Shown in pieces: positions 18,065-28,697 of a DNA stretch of 44,754 bases. The first letter of the stretch is position 1. Every line of letters starts with the position of its first letter. Both the position numbers and the translations under genes were made by a program. Origin of the DNA: an uncultured Pelagibacteraceae bacterium (lineage in GTDB: Bacteria > Pseudomonadota > Alphaproteobacteria > Pelagibacterales > Pelagibacteraceae); NCBI GenBank assembly GCA_902588585.1, contig CACIPQ010000008.1, positions 1-44,754 on the forward strand. Reading direction: 5' to 3'. The notes below the pieces were generated by a model. It was not told the origin of the DNA, did not search any database, and saw nothing but the letters and a program-made list of their open reading frames with translations.

Positions 18065-18819
18065 ATCAAAAACTTTCTATAAATCTTAATAATTCCCTGA
18101 ATAGTAATATCATGTTCAACTTTTGCTTTTTTTTCTATTTTATTCTTAAACAAACTGGAATATCCGCCTGTAAGTATTATTTTGAAACCTTTGCCGTTTT
18201 TTTTAGCAATTTTTTTAACTATGTTATTTATCAAGCCCTGGTAGCCCCAAAAAAAACCTGAGTTCAAAGCCTCTTTTGTATTCTTTCCATAACTATTAGG
18301 ATAATTTTTAATTTTAAACAAAGGCAATAATGCGGTTGATGAAAATAAATTTTCTATAGACAGATTAATTCCTGGAGCAATAACTCCGCCATCATAAATG
18401 GCAGGTTTTTTTACAACATCAAAAGTGGTGGCAGTTCCAAAATCTATCACGATACAATTTGTTTTATATTTATCATATGCTCCAATAGCATTACATATCC
18501 TATCAGAACCCAGTTGTGAAAGCTTTTTTATTCTTAAATTTATAATCTTGTTAAGTTTAAATCTTTTAACTTCAAACACTTTGAATTTTTTTTTTGTAAA
18601 GATTTTATAAATTTTTTTATAAATATTAGGAACGACGCTCGAAAAAAGTATTGATTTTGACGTGTTTTTTTTTAATAACTGATTTAATTTTTTTTTAATA
18701 TTTTTTTCTAAACTCCTATCCTTACTATTAAATACAATTGTTTGAATTATTCTAAATTTTTTATTTATTTTACAAATCTTTATACTCGTATTTCCAATAT
18801 CACCAACTAAATAGTTCAT
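18061..18819 (-). CDS. coaX: CoaX, type III pantothenate kinase
   Basis: Phosphorylates pantothenate, the first step of coenzyme A synthesis. The 252 residues begin MNYLVGDIGNTSIKI, the ASKHA phosphate-binding loop. Then come QLGSDRICNAIGAYDKY, IDFGTATTFDV and GGVIAPGINLS, the standard type III blocks, and a C-terminal LTGGYSSLF. Type III enzymes are not subject to CoA feedback. The gene follows birA by 9 bases and overlaps rnj by 4. The birA-coaX pair is common in bacteria. Confidence 0.95.
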   Translation of the reverse strand: MNYLVGDIGNTSIKICKINKKFRIIQTIVFNSKDRSLEKNIKKKLNQLLKKNTSKSILFSSVVPNIYKKIYKIFTKKKFKVFEVKRFKLNKIINLRIKKLSQLGSDRICNAIGAYDKYKTNCIVIDFGTATTFDVVKKPAIYDGGVIAPGINLSIENLFSSTALLPLFKIKNYPNSYGKNTKEALNSGFFWGYQGLINNIVKKIAKKNGKGFKIILTGGYSSLFKNKIEKKAKVEHDITIQGIIKIYRKFLI

Positions 18820-18828
18820 TTAAACCTG

Positions 18829-19386
18829 CTAAATTTTTTTTAATAATAATTTATTTATTTTATAATTGTAAAAAATACTTTCATAACTATTCTTTAACTT
18901 TTTTATAATTTCGGAATTATTAATTAGTTTATTTGAACACTCAAGCAAAGATGTTGATTTAAATCTGTTATTCATTGGATAGGTCAGTGTATTTATTCCG
19001 ATTCCTATTATTAAAAAATTTTTTTTTTCGAACCTAATAACTTCCTGTAAAATTCCACAAACTTTTTTACTTTTTATTAATAAATCATTTGGTCTTTTAA
19101 TTTTGACTGCATTAATTGAATAAGTGCTTAAAACTTTTTTTATTATTATGGGATTAATTAATGAAAATTCTTTAAAATTTGGCAATGTTTCTTTTAGCTC
19201 AAAAAATACCGAAATGAATAAATTTCCTTTTTGTGAAACCCACTTCTTTCCCATTGTTCCTTTGCCATTTGTTTGTAAGTTTGAAATTATAATTCCTTCT
19301 TTTTTTTTTCTAGATCTTATAATTTTAATTGCACTTTCGTTTGTGCTTTTTACACAATTAAATTTAATCACGTTTAATTTCATCAA
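18829..19386 (-). CDS. birA: BirA, biotin--protein ligase, catalytic core only
   Basis: Attaches biotin to carrier proteins such as the acetyl-CoA carboxylase BCCP subunit. The 185-residue protein shows GTMGKKWVSQKGNLFISVFF (biotinyl-AMP loop), KRPNDLLIKSKKVCGILQE with the catalytic lysine region, and IGIGINTL. It lacks both the N-terminal helix-turn-helix of bifunctional BirA and most of the C-terminal SH3-like domain, so it should not act as a repressor. The start at 19386 overlaps the nuoN stop by 4 bases. The low length is real: an in-frame stop ends it 9 bases before coaX. Confidence 0.9.
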   Translation of the reverse strand: MMKLNVIKFNCVKSTNESAIKIIRSRKKKEGIIISNLQTNGKGTMGKKWVSQKGNLFISVFFELKETLPNFKEFSLINPIIIKKVLSTYSINAVKIKRPNDLLIKSKKVCGILQEVIRFEKKNFLIIGIGINTLTYPMNNRFKSTSLLECSNKLINNSEIIKKLKNSYESIFYNYKINKLLLKKI

Positions 19387-20795
19387 AAAATATTAATATT
19401 TGAAATAATGCCATTAAAAATAGATGGATATAAGAAAAATGAAACCAGAAAAATACAGCTTAGTGCTAAAGAACTATAGATCCCATATTCTTTAAAACTT
19501 TCAAAAGGTTTTTTGGGATCATCAAAATACATTATTTTTATAATTCTAATATAATAAAAAGCAGACACAACTGTAGTAACCAAACCAACTATTGCTAGAG
19601 TATACATTCCGCTTTCTACAACAGCCATAAAAATATAAAATTTTGCAAAAAATCCTGCTAATGGTGGAATGCCGGCTAAAGAGAATAATATTATCATTAA
19701 AGAAAGTGATGTAAGTGGATGGTTTTTTGAGACTCCTGAAAGCTCACTAATTTCTTCCACGTATTTACCTTTTCTTTTCATTAAAAAAACAAAAGCGAAA
19801 ATTCCTATATTCATCGCAGCATAAATTAAAATATAAGTTAAAGTGCTTTTAAATCCGTTCTCCGTTCCAGACGCTATACCTGCTATTGCGTAACCGATAT
19901 GGCCGATTGAACTATAAGCGATAAGCCTTTTAATATTATTTTGTCCTATAGCCGCAACCGCTCCTAAGATCATGGAAGCTATAGATATAAAAACCAAAAT
20001 AAATTGCCACTGATCAATAATTTCATAAAAAGGCGAATACATGAATCTTATAAATACTGCTATACCTGCAATTTTTGGAACAGTAGAAAAAAAACTTGTG
20101 ACAGATGTTGGTGATCCCTCATAAACATCCGGGGTCCACATATGAAAAGGTACCGCTGCAACTTTAAATGCTAAACCCACTAGAATAAAAATCATAGCGA
20201 AAATAGTTCCTATCTTTAGGTCCCCAGTGTTGTTTGCTATTACTTCAAAATTTGTCGAACCAGTAAAACCATAAAGCAGTGAGCAACCATATAATAATAA
20301 ACCAGAAGAAAGAGCGCTCAAAACAAAGTATTTTATTCCTGCTTCTGAAGATTTTAAATTGTCTCTATCTATTGAAGCTAAAATATACAAAGACAATGAT
20401 TGTAGCTCTAATCCTAAATAAAAAAGAATTAAATCATTTGCACTAACCATAAAAAACATTCCTAAAATTGAAAGAAGGATAATAATAGGATATTCAAATT
20501 TATTATTTTTTATATCTAAAATATATTTTTTTGACATCAGTAATACAAAAAATGAGGATACCAATATTAATATTTTTGAAAATGATGCAAACTCGTCTAA
20601 AATAAAACTTTTGTTAAATATTTTTACAGAATCATTATTGTCGCTTATAATAATTAAAATAAGTAAAAAAATTACAAAAGTTGAGAGCCTATAAATAATA
20701 TTAAAACTATTCTTTATAAATACACCAATAATCAACAATGAAAAAATTGAAGTTGATAAAATAAGTTCAGGAATTAAATATTGAATAGCTATCAT
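19383..20795 (-). CDS. nuoN: NuoN, NADH-quinone oxidoreductase subunit N
   Basis: Antiporter-like proton-pumping subunit of complex I. The 470 residues form about 14 membrane helices. Conserved blocks are FYLGLELQSLSLYILA with the helix-5 glutamate, KVAAVPFHMWTPDVYEGSPT around the central lysine, and QNNIKRLIAYSSIGHIGYA. It lies 6 bases after nuoM and overlaps birA by 4, so the cofactor and replication genes downstream may be read through from the nuo operon. Confidence 0.97.
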   Translation of the reverse strand: MIAIQYLIPELILSTSIFSLLIIGVFIKNSFNIIYRLSTFVIFLLILIIISDNNDSVKIFNKSFILDEFASFSKILILVSSFFVLLMSKKYILDIKNNKFEYPIIILLSILGMFFMVSANDLILFYLGLELQSLSLYILASIDRDNLKSSEAGIKYFVLSALSSGLLLYGCSLLYGFTGSTNFEVIANNTGDLKIGTIFAMIFILVGLAFKVAAVPFHMWTPDVYEGSPTSVTSFFSTVPKIAGIAVFIRFMYSPFYEIIDQWQFILVFISIASMILGAVAAIGQNNIKRLIAYSSIGHIGYAIAGIASGTENGFKSTLTYILIYAAMNIGIFAFVFLMKRKGKYVEEISELSGVSKNHPLTSLSLMIILFSLAGIPPLAGFFAKFYIFMAVVESGMYTLAIVGLVTTVVSAFYYIRIIKIMYFDDPKKPFESFKEYGIYSSLALSCIFLVSFFLYPSIFNGIISNINIF

Positions 20796-20801
20796 AAAAA
20801 A

Positions 20802-22298
20802 TTATTTTAAAGCAACCGATTGACTAATATCCAAATTATAGTTAGTAATTAAATTATCCACAGAAACACTTATTGTATCTATCAAAGGATCTGGATAAAA
20901 ACCAAAAAATAATATTAAAGCTCCTAAACAAAATAAAATTCCAAATTCTGATTTGTTCAAATCTTTCATTCCTTTTAATTCATTTTTTTCTAATTTCCCA
21001 AAAACAGCTCTTTTGTAAAGCCAAAGCATATAGATTGCAGACAATATGACACCTAAACTTGCTAAAATAGCCGCTAAAAAATTAACTTTAAACGTTCCCA
21101 CTAAAACTAAAAATTCTCCTACAAAACCACTGGTTCCTGGTAGACCTAGAGCCGCGAGAACAAAAATCATAAAAATAAATGAATATTTTGGTAAAATATG
21201 AACTACTCCACCAAAATAGTTTATTAATCTTGAATGTGTTCTGTCATAAAGAACTCCAACACATAAAAATAAAGCTGCAGAAATTAAGCCATGACTGAAC
21301 ATCTGTATTATACTTCCCTCAATACCTTGTTTGTTGAATGCAAATATACCTAATGTAACAAAGCCCATGTGTGCAACTGAAGAATAAGCAATCAATTTTT
21401 TCATATCATCTTGCATAAGAGCCACCAAAGATGTGTAAATTATCGCTATTACACTTAATGTAAAAATAAACGGAATAAAATACTCAGATGCTATGGGAAA
21501 CATTCCTACAGAAAATCTTAAAAAACCATAACCGGCCATTTTAAGAAGAATGGCCGCAAGTATAACAGAGCCAGCTGTTGGAGCCTCAACATGTGCATCT
21601 GGTAGCCAAGTGTGAACAGGCCACATTGGTAATTTGACAGCAAAAGAACTAAAAAACGCTAACCAAAGTAAATATTGAAATTCTGAAGGTATTTTAATTT
21701 TATAAATTTCAACAACATCTGTTGTTCCGGTAATCCAATATATAGAAATTATGGCAATAAGCATTAAAACAGAGCCTAAGAGTGTGAATAGAAAAAATTT
21801 AAATGCAGAGTAAACTCTTCTTGAACCACCCCATATACCAATAATTAAAAACATGGGTATCAAACCTGCTTCGAAGAAAAGGTAAAAAATTACTAAATCA
21901 AGTGAGCAAAATACACCAATCATAAAAGTTTCTAATATAAGAATTGCAATTAAAAATTCTTTAAGCCTTGTCTTGACGCTGTTAATGCAAGAAATTACAG
22001 AAATAGGAACAATAAAAGCAGTCAAAAGAATAAATAAGATGGAAATTCCATCAATACCAAATTTAAACTTTATAAAACCACTAATCCAAGTGAGTTCCTC
22101 AATAAATTGAAAATCTGAAGTTTTATTATCAAAGGAATACCATAAAAATAGTGCAAGAAAAAAATTTACAAAACTTGTAAATAGAGAAACATATATTGCT
22201 CCTTTATTTGTTTGATTAATTTCACTCCGAGTTAAAAATACAAAGAAAGCACCAATTAGAGGTAAAAAAGTAATCGATGATAATATTGGAAAGTTCAT
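20802..22298 (-). CDS. nuoM: NuoM, NADH-quinone oxidoreductase subunit M
   Basis: Antiporter-like proton-pumping subunit of complex I. The 498 residues (about 14 helices) carry FFEAGLIPMF with Glu143, matching the essential Glu144 of E. coli NuoM. They also carry VKLPMWPVHTWLPDAHVEAP with the helix-7 lysine, and QDDMKKLIAYSSVAHMGFV. The start overlaps the nuoL stop by 4 bases. Confidence 0.98.
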   Translation of the reverse strand: MNFPILSSITFLPLIGAFFVFLTRSEINQTNKGAIYVSLFTSFVNFFLALFLWYSFDNKTSDFQFIEELTWISGFIKFKFGIDGISILFILLTAFIVPISVISCINSVKTRLKEFLIAILILETFMIGVFCSLDLVIFYLFFEAGLIPMFLIIGIWGGSRRVYSAFKFFLFTLLGSVLMLIAIISIYWITGTTDVVEIYKIKIPSEFQYLLWLAFFSSFAVKLPMWPVHTWLPDAHVEAPTAGSVILAAILLKMAGYGFLRFSVGMFPIASEYFIPFIFTLSVIAIIYTSLVALMQDDMKKLIAYSSVAHMGFVTLGIFAFNKQGIEGSIIQMFSHGLISAALFLCVGVLYDRTHSRLINYFGGVVHILPKYSFIFMIFVLAALGLPGTSGFVGEFLVLVGTFKVNFLAAILASLGVILSAIYMLWLYKRAVFGKLEKNELKGMKDLNKSEFGILFCLGALILFFGFYPDPLIDTISVSVDNLITNYNLDISQSVALK

Positions 22299-24205
22299 TT
22301 ATATATAATAAAAAAAGTTAATAACAAAGAAAGTCCTAACAACATTACAAAAGCATAATCAAATATATATCCACTCTGCAGTTTTGTTGCCTTATTAGAA
22401 ATAATCTTAACAAGTTTCGAAATACCATCTGGACCAAATCTATCAATAGTTTTGACATCCCCTGATTTCCAAAAAAATAATCCAATTTTTTTAATTGGGT
22501 TTATAAAAATAAATTCATAAATTTCGTCAAAATACCATTTATTTAATAAAAAATTGTAAAGTACTTTATTTTTTAATTTGATATTGTCTAAAATTTTTAC
22601 ATTATCTATAAATAGATAATAAGACAAAGGAATCGACAGTGTTACCAAAGTTGGAGTCAAATATAGCAGCCAGACTGGAACTTGTTCGTGTGAAAACTTT
22701 TTTAATAACAAAATAGAATTTCCCCAAAATTCTGTGTAATGATGTCCAATTAAAAAATCTTTAAACAGAAAACCTGAAAAAATTGAGCCTAGAATTAAAA
22801 TAGCGAGAGGCAAAGTTATTGATAAACCAGATTCATGTATTGCAGATTTTGAGATTTTTTGATTGTTAAATCTTCCATGAAAAGTTTTAAATATTAATCT
22901 CCAAGAATAAATAGCCGTTAGTAATGCTGTAATTATTCCCACAGCAGCTGCAAAATAACCAATTTTAGTGTGGCTTAAATATGCAAATTCTATAATGGCA
23001 TCTTTTGAGTAATAACCGGACAACAAAGGGAATCCTGTAAGAGCAAGAGTTCCCACAAGCATAGAAATCCATGTGAAAGGCATTTTTTTCCACAAATCTC
23101 CCATATTTCTAATATCTTGTTCATTATTCATAGAATGAATAACTGAACCTGAACCTAAAAATAATAATGCCTTGAAAAAAGCATGTGTAAATAAATGAAA
23201 TATTGCAACATGATAAGCTCCTACTCCTGCTGCAAAAAACATATAACCAAGTTGACTACATGTTGAATATGCAATTATTTTTTTTATATCGTTTTGAACT
23301 ATAGCAACCGTTGCAGCAAAAAATGCTGTCATCATTCCTATGATAGCTACAAAATTTAATGCAAATTGAGAATATTCAAAAATGGGAGAACATCTCACTA
23401 CTAAAAATACTCCAGCTGTAACCATTGTTGCCGCGTGTATTAATGCTGAAACAGGAGTTGGCCCTTCCATTGCATCTGGAAGCCATGTGTGTAAAAAAAA
23501 CTGAGCTGATTTTCCCATTGCTCCTAAAAATAAAAACAAACAAATCAATGTTATTAGATTTATATCAAAACCTATAAAATTAATTATTTTTTCAGAAAAA
23601 CTGGGAACTAATTGAAAAACTTCATTATAATTTAAAGTTCCAAAAAATAAAAATATAAGAAATATACCTATCGCAAATCCAAAGTCTCCCACTCTGTTTA
23701 CAATGAAAGCTTTTATAGCAGCCTTGTTTGCTGAGTTTTTTTTATACCAAAAACCAATTAGAAGATATGATGAAAGGCCAACTCCCTCCCATCCAAAAAA
23801 TAGTTGTAAAAAATTATCAGATACTACAAGAACCAACATAGAGAAAGTGAATAAAGAGAGGTAAGACATGAATCTTGGTTTGTTTGGATCATGACTCATG
23901 TATCCAATTGAATAAATATGCACCAAAGCAGAAACTAAAGTAACTACCACTAACATAATTGAACTAAGAGGATCTATGTTTATTGACCAGTTTGCTTGAA
24001 AATCACCCGAGCTAATCCATTCATAAATTAAATAGTTTCCATAGCCATTGTTAATAACGCCATTGTAAAAAATTATTATTGATAAAACTGCAGATAAACA
24101 AACTGAAACTGTAGTGATTAACTGGGAAGTCATATCACCAAAATATTTTGATAAATATCCTATGATAGTTCCAAACAAAGGTAAAAATATAACTGCGTAT
24201 TCCAT
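22295..24205 (-). CDS. nuoL: NuoL, NADH-quinone oxidoreductase subunit L
   Basis: Distal antiporter-like subunit of complex I with the long lateral helix. The 636 residues include GWEGVGLSSYLLIGFW (helix 5 glutamate), GAMGKSAQFFLHTWLPDAME (helix 7-8 lysine and His), and QNDIKKIIAYSTCSQLGYM. An extended C-terminal portion (after about residue 480) fits the lateral arm and terminal helix. It begins immediately after the nuoK stop with no spacer. Confidence 0.98.
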   Translation of the reverse strand: MEYAVIFLPLFGTIIGYLSKYFGDMTSQLITTVSVCLSAVLSIIIFYNGVINNGYGNYLIYEWISSGDFQANWSINIDPLSSIMLVVVTLVSALVHIYSIGYMSHDPNKPRFMSYLSLFTFSMLVLVVSDNFLQLFFGWEGVGLSSYLLIGFWYKKNSANKAAIKAFIVNRVGDFGFAIGIFLIFLFFGTLNYNEVFQLVPSFSEKIINFIGFDINLITLICLFLFLGAMGKSAQFFLHTWLPDAMEGPTPVSALIHAATMVTAGVFLVVRCSPIFEYSQFALNFVAIIGMMTAFFAATVAIVQNDIKKIIAYSTCSQLGYMFFAAGVGAYHVAIFHLFTHAFFKALLFLGSGSVIHSMNNEQDIRNMGDLWKKMPFTWISMLVGTLALTGFPLLSGYYSKDAIIEFAYLSHTKIGYFAAAVGIITALLTAIYSWRLIFKTFHGRFNNQKISKSAIHESGLSITLPLAILILGSIFSGFLFKDFLIGHHYTEFWGNSILLLKKFSHEQVPVWLLYLTPTLVTLSIPLSYYLFIDNVKILDNIKLKNKVLYNFLLNKWYFDEIYEFIFINPIKKIGLFFWKSGDVKTIDRFGPDGISKLVKIISNKATKLQSGYIFDYAFVMLLGLSLLLTFFIIYK

Positions 24206-24517
24206 TTATCCTTTCATTTCATTTATTTCTTCTACTCTTATTGATCCTTTGTTTCTGTAGTATGAAACAATAATTGCTAGTCCTATGGCAGCTTCAGCTG
24301 CCGCAACTGTTAAAATAAACATTGTAAATATTTGTCCAGTTATATCTTGGAGATAAATAGAAAACGCGACGAGATTAATATTTACGGCTAATAATATCAG
24401 TTCAATGGACATTAAAATAACAATAACGTTTTTTCTATTTACAAAAATTCCAAGAGTTCCAATTGAAAAAATTATGGCGCCAAAAGTAAGATAATGTCCC
24501 AAACCAATTTCAATCAT
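24206..24517 (-). CDS. nuoK: NuoK, NADH-quinone oxidoreductase subunit K
   Basis: Small three-helix membrane subunit that lies in the central proton path. The 103 residues contain the two buried glutamates of the family, Glu39 in [11 protein letters not shown] and Glu75 in [10 protein letters not shown]. It overlaps nuoJ by 8 bases and abuts nuoL. Confidence 0.98.
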   Translation of the reverse strand: MIEIGLGHYLTFGAIIFSIGTLGIFVNRKNVIVILMSIELILLAVNINLVAFSIYLQDITGQIFTMFILTVAAAEAAIGLAIIVSYYRNKGSIRVEEINEMKG

Positions 24518-25142
24518 CTAGATTTACTCCTTTATCAGATTCGACTTCAACTAATTTTACAGAATCTTCTCTTTCTCTAGATATTTGTTTAAAATAGCTT
24601 TGTCTCTTTACGCCTTCACGTTTTCTGTAAGTTAAAACTATGGCGCCAATCATAGAAAGTAATAAAATTATTCCAGATATTTGGAATAAATGTATGTATT
24701 CTGTATACATGACATTGCCTATTGCATGTGTATTAGTAAAATCAGTTTGAAAGTTTAAAAATTTTGTTTCAGTAAAAGTATCTCTATATTTCCATCCCCC
24801 AATTACAACGATAAGTTCAAGAAGAATTACTGCTCCTACTGTAAGTCCAACTGGAATATGTTTTGATTGTTTTGACCCTCTAAACCATGAAAGTGTTTGT
24901 TCGCTAACATTCATTAACATAACTACAAATAAAAACAAAACAGCGACAGCCCCGACATAAACAATAATCATCATCATTCCTAAAAATTCTGCTCCAATGA
25001 TGATGAAAAGTGATGCTATTGAGATAAAATCCAAAATAAGAAAAAATACAGCATGTACTGTATTTCTAGAAACTATAACCATAATTGCAGATAGAATCGC
25101 AATTGTAGAAAAAAAATAAAAAAAGAATGCGTGAGCTATCAT
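24510..25142 (-). CDS. nuoJ: NuoJ, NADH-quinone oxidoreductase subunit J
   Basis: Five-helix membrane subunit next to NuoK and NuoA. The 210 residues contain [20 protein letters not shown], the conserved pi-bulge helix 3, and [11 protein letters not shown] hydrophilic C-terminal tail of about 40 residues ([20 protein letters not shown]) extends beyond the last helix. It follows nuoI by 8 bases and overlaps nuoK by 8. Confidence 0.97.
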   Translation of the reverse strand: MIAHAFFFYFFSTIAILSAIMVIVSRNTVHAVFFLILDFISIASLFIIIGAEFLGMMMIIVYVGAVAVLFLFVVMLMNVSEQTLSWFRGSKQSKHIPVGLTVGAVILLELIVVIGGWKYRDTFTETKFLNFQTDFTNTHAIGNVMYTEYIHLFQISGIILLLSMIGAIVLTYRKREGVKRQSYFKQISREREDSVKLVEVESDKGVNLDD

Positions 25143-25150
25143 TTAAAAAT

Positions 25151-25636
25151 TTATCTATAAGGTTTGTCTAGTTTTATATTTTCAGCTAAAACTGATTCCC
25201 ATCTATCTCCATTTTCCATTAATTTTTCTTTGTTGTAATAAAGTTCTTCTCTGGTTTCTGTTGCAAATTCAAAATTTGGACCCTGGACTATTGCGTCTAC
25301 AGGGCAGGACTCTTCACATAAACCACAATAAATACATTTGATCATGTCAATATCGTACTTAGTGGTTTTTCTACTTCCGTCAGAGCGTTCTTCTGACTCT
25401 ATAGTTATTGCTTGTGCAGGACATATAGCTTCACATAATTTGCATGCAATACATCTTTCTTCTCCATTAGGATAACGTCTTAAAGCATGTTCGCCTCTAA
25501 ATCTTGGGCTAATCGCTCCTTTCTCAAATGGATAATTTATAGTTTTCTTTACTCTAAACATCTCTTTAAAAGCAATAATTATTCCATTAATAAATTCTGA
25601 TAAAAATATAATTTTAAAAATTCTGTTTAATTTCAT
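25151..25636 (-). CDS. nuoI: NuoI, NADH-quinone oxidoreductase subunit I
   Basis: Peripheral arm subunit carrying two [4Fe-4S] clusters (N6a and N6b). The 161 residues hold two full ferredoxin motifs: Cys62, 65, 68, 72 ([12 protein letters not shown]) and Cys101, 104, 107, 111 ([12 protein letters not shown]). The preceding block [20 protein letters not shown] is characteristic. It abuts nuoH with no spacer. Confidence 0.98.
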   Translation of the reverse strand: MKLNRIFKIIFLSEFINGIIIAFKEMFRVKKTINYPFEKGAISPRFRGEHALRRYPNGEERCIACKLCEAICPAQAITIESEERSDGSRKTTKYDIDMIKCIYCGLCEESCPVDAIVQGPNFEFATETREELYYNKEKLMENGDRWESVLAENIKLDKPYR

Positions 25637-26641
25637 CTAAAATCCTTTGTTAGGTAATAAGTCAAAGTAAATTAAAAAACTTGATGTCAAGACAACATAG
25701 ATTAAAGAAAAAGGTAAAAATATTTTCCAACCTAATCTCATCAACTGATCGTATCTATATCTTGGAACTATTGCTTTGATAATTGCAAACATAAAAAATA
25801 ATAATAAAATTTTAAATATCATCCAAAAAACTCCAGGAATAATATTGAATGGATAAATATCTACTGGGGACAGCCACCCGCCTAAAAAAAGAATAGTTCC
25901 TAATGCACACATTAATAAAATATTTGCATATTCTCCAAGCCAAAACATTGCGTACATCATTCCTGAATATTCTGTTTGATAGCCTGCTACCAATTCAGCT
26001 TCTGCTTCTGGTAAATCAAATGGTGGTCTATTAGTCTCAGCTAAAGCAGATATAAAAAAAATTACAAACATTGGAAATAGAGGAACAACAAACCATAAAT
26101 TTTTCTGAGCTAAAACGATGTCTTTTAGATTTAAAGATCCGGTACACAAGAGAACATTTATAATTATTATACCAATCGAAACTTCATAAGAAACCATTTG
26201 AGCTGCTGACCTGATTGCGCCTAAAAAAGGATATTTTGAGTTTGAGGACCAACCACCCATTATTATTCCATAAACTCCTAGGGAAGAAATAGCAAAAATA
26301 TATAGAATACCAACATTAATATCTGAGATAACCATCTTGTCGCTTAGGGGAATTACTGCCCAAGCTGATAAGGCCAAGGTCATTGTTACAATAGGGGCAA
26401 GAATAAAAATTACTTTATTTGCGCTTGCCGGAATTATTATTTCTTTAAAAATATATTTTAAAGCATCAGCCAATGTTTGTAACAAACCAAATGGACCAAC
26501 AACATTAGGTCCTCTTCTTTTTTGAACAAAACCCCATACTCTTCTATCAAACCAAACAATTAGTGCTACCGATACCAAAATAGGAATTATTAAAAATAAA
26601 ATCTTATAAACTTCTTTATATAAAATAGTAAAATATTCCAT
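25637..26641 (-). CDS. nuoH: NuoH, NADH-quinone oxidoreductase subunit H
   Basis: Membrane subunit that anchors the peripheral arm and forms much of the quinone chamber. The 334 residues (eight helices) contain [37 protein letters not shown] and the acidic loop [19 protein letters not shown], all diagnostic. It starts 1 base after the nuoG stop. Confidence 0.98.
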   Translation of the reverse strand: MEYFTILYKEVYKILFLIIPILVSVALIVWFDRRVWGFVQKRRGPNVVGPFGLLQTLADALKYIFKEIIIPASANKVIFILAPIVTMTLALSAWAVIPLSDKMVISDINVGILYIFAISSLGVYGIIMGGWSSNSKYPFLGAIRSAAQMVSYEVSIGIIIINVLLCTGSLNLKDIVLAQKNLWFVVPLFPMFVIFFISALAETNRPPFDLPEAEAELVAGYQTEYSGMMYAMFWLGEYANILLMCALGTILFLGGWLSPVDIYPFNIIPGVFWMIFKILLLFFMFAIIKAIVPRYRYDQLMRLGWKIFLPFSLIYVVLTSSFLIYFDLLPNKGF

Positions 26642-26642
26642 A

Positions 26643-28697
26643 CTAGCCTGTCAGCCTATTTTGGTTCTTCTTAGACTTTATCAATTTACAATCACTCATA
26701 GTTTTTGAGGCTCGAGCGATTGCGTTGCTAAAGTAGTAGTCGATCTCTCTTATTAAGATCTTTTCACTTACTAATTCACCTTTTTTTAATTTAATATTTT
26801 TTGTTTCAAGATTTGGTAAAGAGTCGAATCCTGTATTATTTTTAACTTTACTTAAAGTATCGTCGATCAATTCTTTATAGTTTGTAAAAAGTTCATTATT
26901 TTTGATTTTCTTGTTCAATAAATTAAAAATTTTCCAGTCTTCTTTCGAACTACCAATTGGATTTGTTACTTTTACAGCTTTTTGTAGTCTTCCTTCTAAA
27001 TTTATGAAAAGACCATTTTGCTCGGTATAAGCTGGACTGGGTAAAATTACATCAGCAATTTGAGCGATTTTATCTCCATGACTTCCTTGATAAATAATAA
27101 ATTCATTTTCTTTATCAAAATTTAGCTCATCTGAAGCAAGAAAATATAATAAATCAAATTCTTTTTTTTCAAGTTTTTGGAAGAAAGCAAAATTATTTTC
27201 TTGCTGAATATCAAAAAAGTTTAGATCTATCGCTCCAATTGTTGAAGAATTTTGTGTTAAAATATTAAAAGCATTCCATTTATCATTTATGAATCCGTTC
27301 TTAAAAAGAAAATCTTTTACACCTTCTAAAATGTATTTCCCTGATTTAAGTTCTAATGCTGATTCTCCAATTATTACTATTGGTCGTTTTGACTTCTTAA
27401 ATTTATTACTTATCTCACTTTCTTCATTAATAAATTTCTTAATATCATCCGTTGTTTCACCAATAATTTTATATGGGTATGTTAAATCACCAGGATTCCC
27501 CATTGAAAATACCGGTAGCCCACTAGAAACAAAAGATTTCCTAATTCTTGCATTTAACATAGTTGCTTCCTTCCTGGGGTTAGCTCCTATCAAAAGTAAA
27601 AAGTCAGAATTTTCAATTTCTTGGATTGAAGAATTAAATAAATAATTTATTTTCTGCTCTGGATTTATATAGAAAGGCTTTTCTCTAAATTCAAAATTAT
27701 TCGTTCCTAACGAAATTAAAAGTTTCTTAAAAGAATTTATTGTTTCCAAGCTAGACATACATCCAACATGACCAGCAATACGTTTTGGATCTATTGAATT
27801 TATTTTTGAAGAAACTAAATCTATTACTTCATCCCAATTTGACTCTATTAGCTTACCATCTTTTCTAATATACGGTTTGTCTAATCTTTGTTTTAATAAA
27901 CCATCACATGCATAGCGTGTTTTATCAGAGATCCATTCTTCATTAATAGAATTGTTTAATCTTGGCAAAATTCTTTTTACTTCCCAACCGTAACTATCAA
28001 TTCTTATATTTGAACCAACAGCATCCATAACATCTACACTTTCTGTCTTCTTTAGTTCCCATGGTCTTGCTTCAAACGCATATGGTTTTGAAGTTAGAGC
28101 ACCAACCGGACATAGATCTATTACATTTCCAGAAAGTTCCGACGCCATAGATTTTTCTAGATATGTTGTTATTTCCATATCTTCACCTCGTCCAATAGCA
28201 CCAAGTTCAGGAACTCCAGCTACCTCTGTTGCAAATCTAATACATCGAGTACAATGAATGCATCTTGTCATTTGAGTTTTAATCAAAGGACCCATGTATT
28301 TGTCTTTTACTAATCTTTTGTTTTCTTTAAATCTTGAACCATCAAAACCATAATAAAGTGATTGGTCTTGCAAATCACATTCTCCCCCTTGATCACAAAC
28401 CGGACAATCTAATGGATGATTCACAAGTAAAAATTCCATTACACCTTTTCTGGCCTTTTCAACCATTTTACTATTTGTTTTTATTTTCATTCCTTCGGCT
28501 GCTGGCATGGCGCATGAAGCAATTGGTTTTTGGGATTTTTCCATTTCAACCAAACACATCCTGCAATTACCAGCTATTGACAACCTTTCGTGATAACAAA
28601 ATCTTGGTATTTCAGCTCCAGCAAGCTCACATGCCTGTAAAACGGTCATGCCATCTTTAAATTCTATCTCTTTGTCATTAATAATAATTTTAGGCAT
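26643..28697 (-). CDS. nuoG: NuoG, NADH-quinone oxidoreductase subunit G
   Basis: Largest peripheral-arm subunit, with an electron-transfer N-terminus and a molybdopterin-oxidoreductase-like C-terminus. Visible cluster ligands are Cys34, 45, 48, 62 ([2Fe-2S] N1b); His94 with Cys98, 101, 107 (N5); and Cys146, 149, 152, 196 (N4). No ligands for the extra N7 cluster are seen. At 684 residues it resembles the mitochondrial NDUFS1 and alphaproteobacterial form rather than the 900-residue E. coli form. The start overlaps the nuoF stop by 8 bases. Confidence 0.97.
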   Translation of the reverse strand: MPKIIINDKEIEFKDGMTVLQACELAGAEIPRFCYHERLSIAGNCRMCLVEMEKSQKPIASCAMPAAEGMKIKTNSKMVEKARKGVMEFLLVNHPLDCPVCDQGGECDLQDQSLYYGFDGSRFKENKRLVKDKYMGPLIKTQMTRCIHCTRCIRFATEVAGVPELGAIGRGEDMEITTYLEKSMASELSGNVIDLCPVGALTSKPYAFEARPWELKKTESVDVMDAVGSNIRIDSYGWEVKRILPRLNNSINEEWISDKTRYACDGLLKQRLDKPYIRKDGKLIESNWDEVIDLVSSKINSIDPKRIAGHVGCMSSLETINSFKKLLISLGTNNFEFREKPFYINPEQKINYLFNSSIQEIENSDFLLLIGANPRKEATMLNARIRKSFVSSGLPVFSMGNPGDLTYPYKIIGETTDDIKKFINEESEISNKFKKSKRPIVIIGESALELKSGKYILEGVKDFLFKNGFINDKWNAFNILTQNSSTIGAIDLNFFDIQQENNFAFFQKLEKKEFDLLYFLASDELNFDKENEFIIYQGSHGDKIAQIADVILPSPAYTEQNGLFINLEGRLQKAVKVTNPIGSSKEDWKIFNLLNKKIKNNELFTNYKELIDDTLSKVKNNTGFDSLPNLETKNIKLKKGELVSEKILIREIDYYFSNAIARASKTMSDCKLIKSKKNQNRLTG

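Noticed and set aside
18829-19386. birA as a truncated pseudogene
   Set aside because: Short, but all catalytic motifs are intact and the junctions to nuoN and coaX are normal; it fits a core-only biotin ligase.
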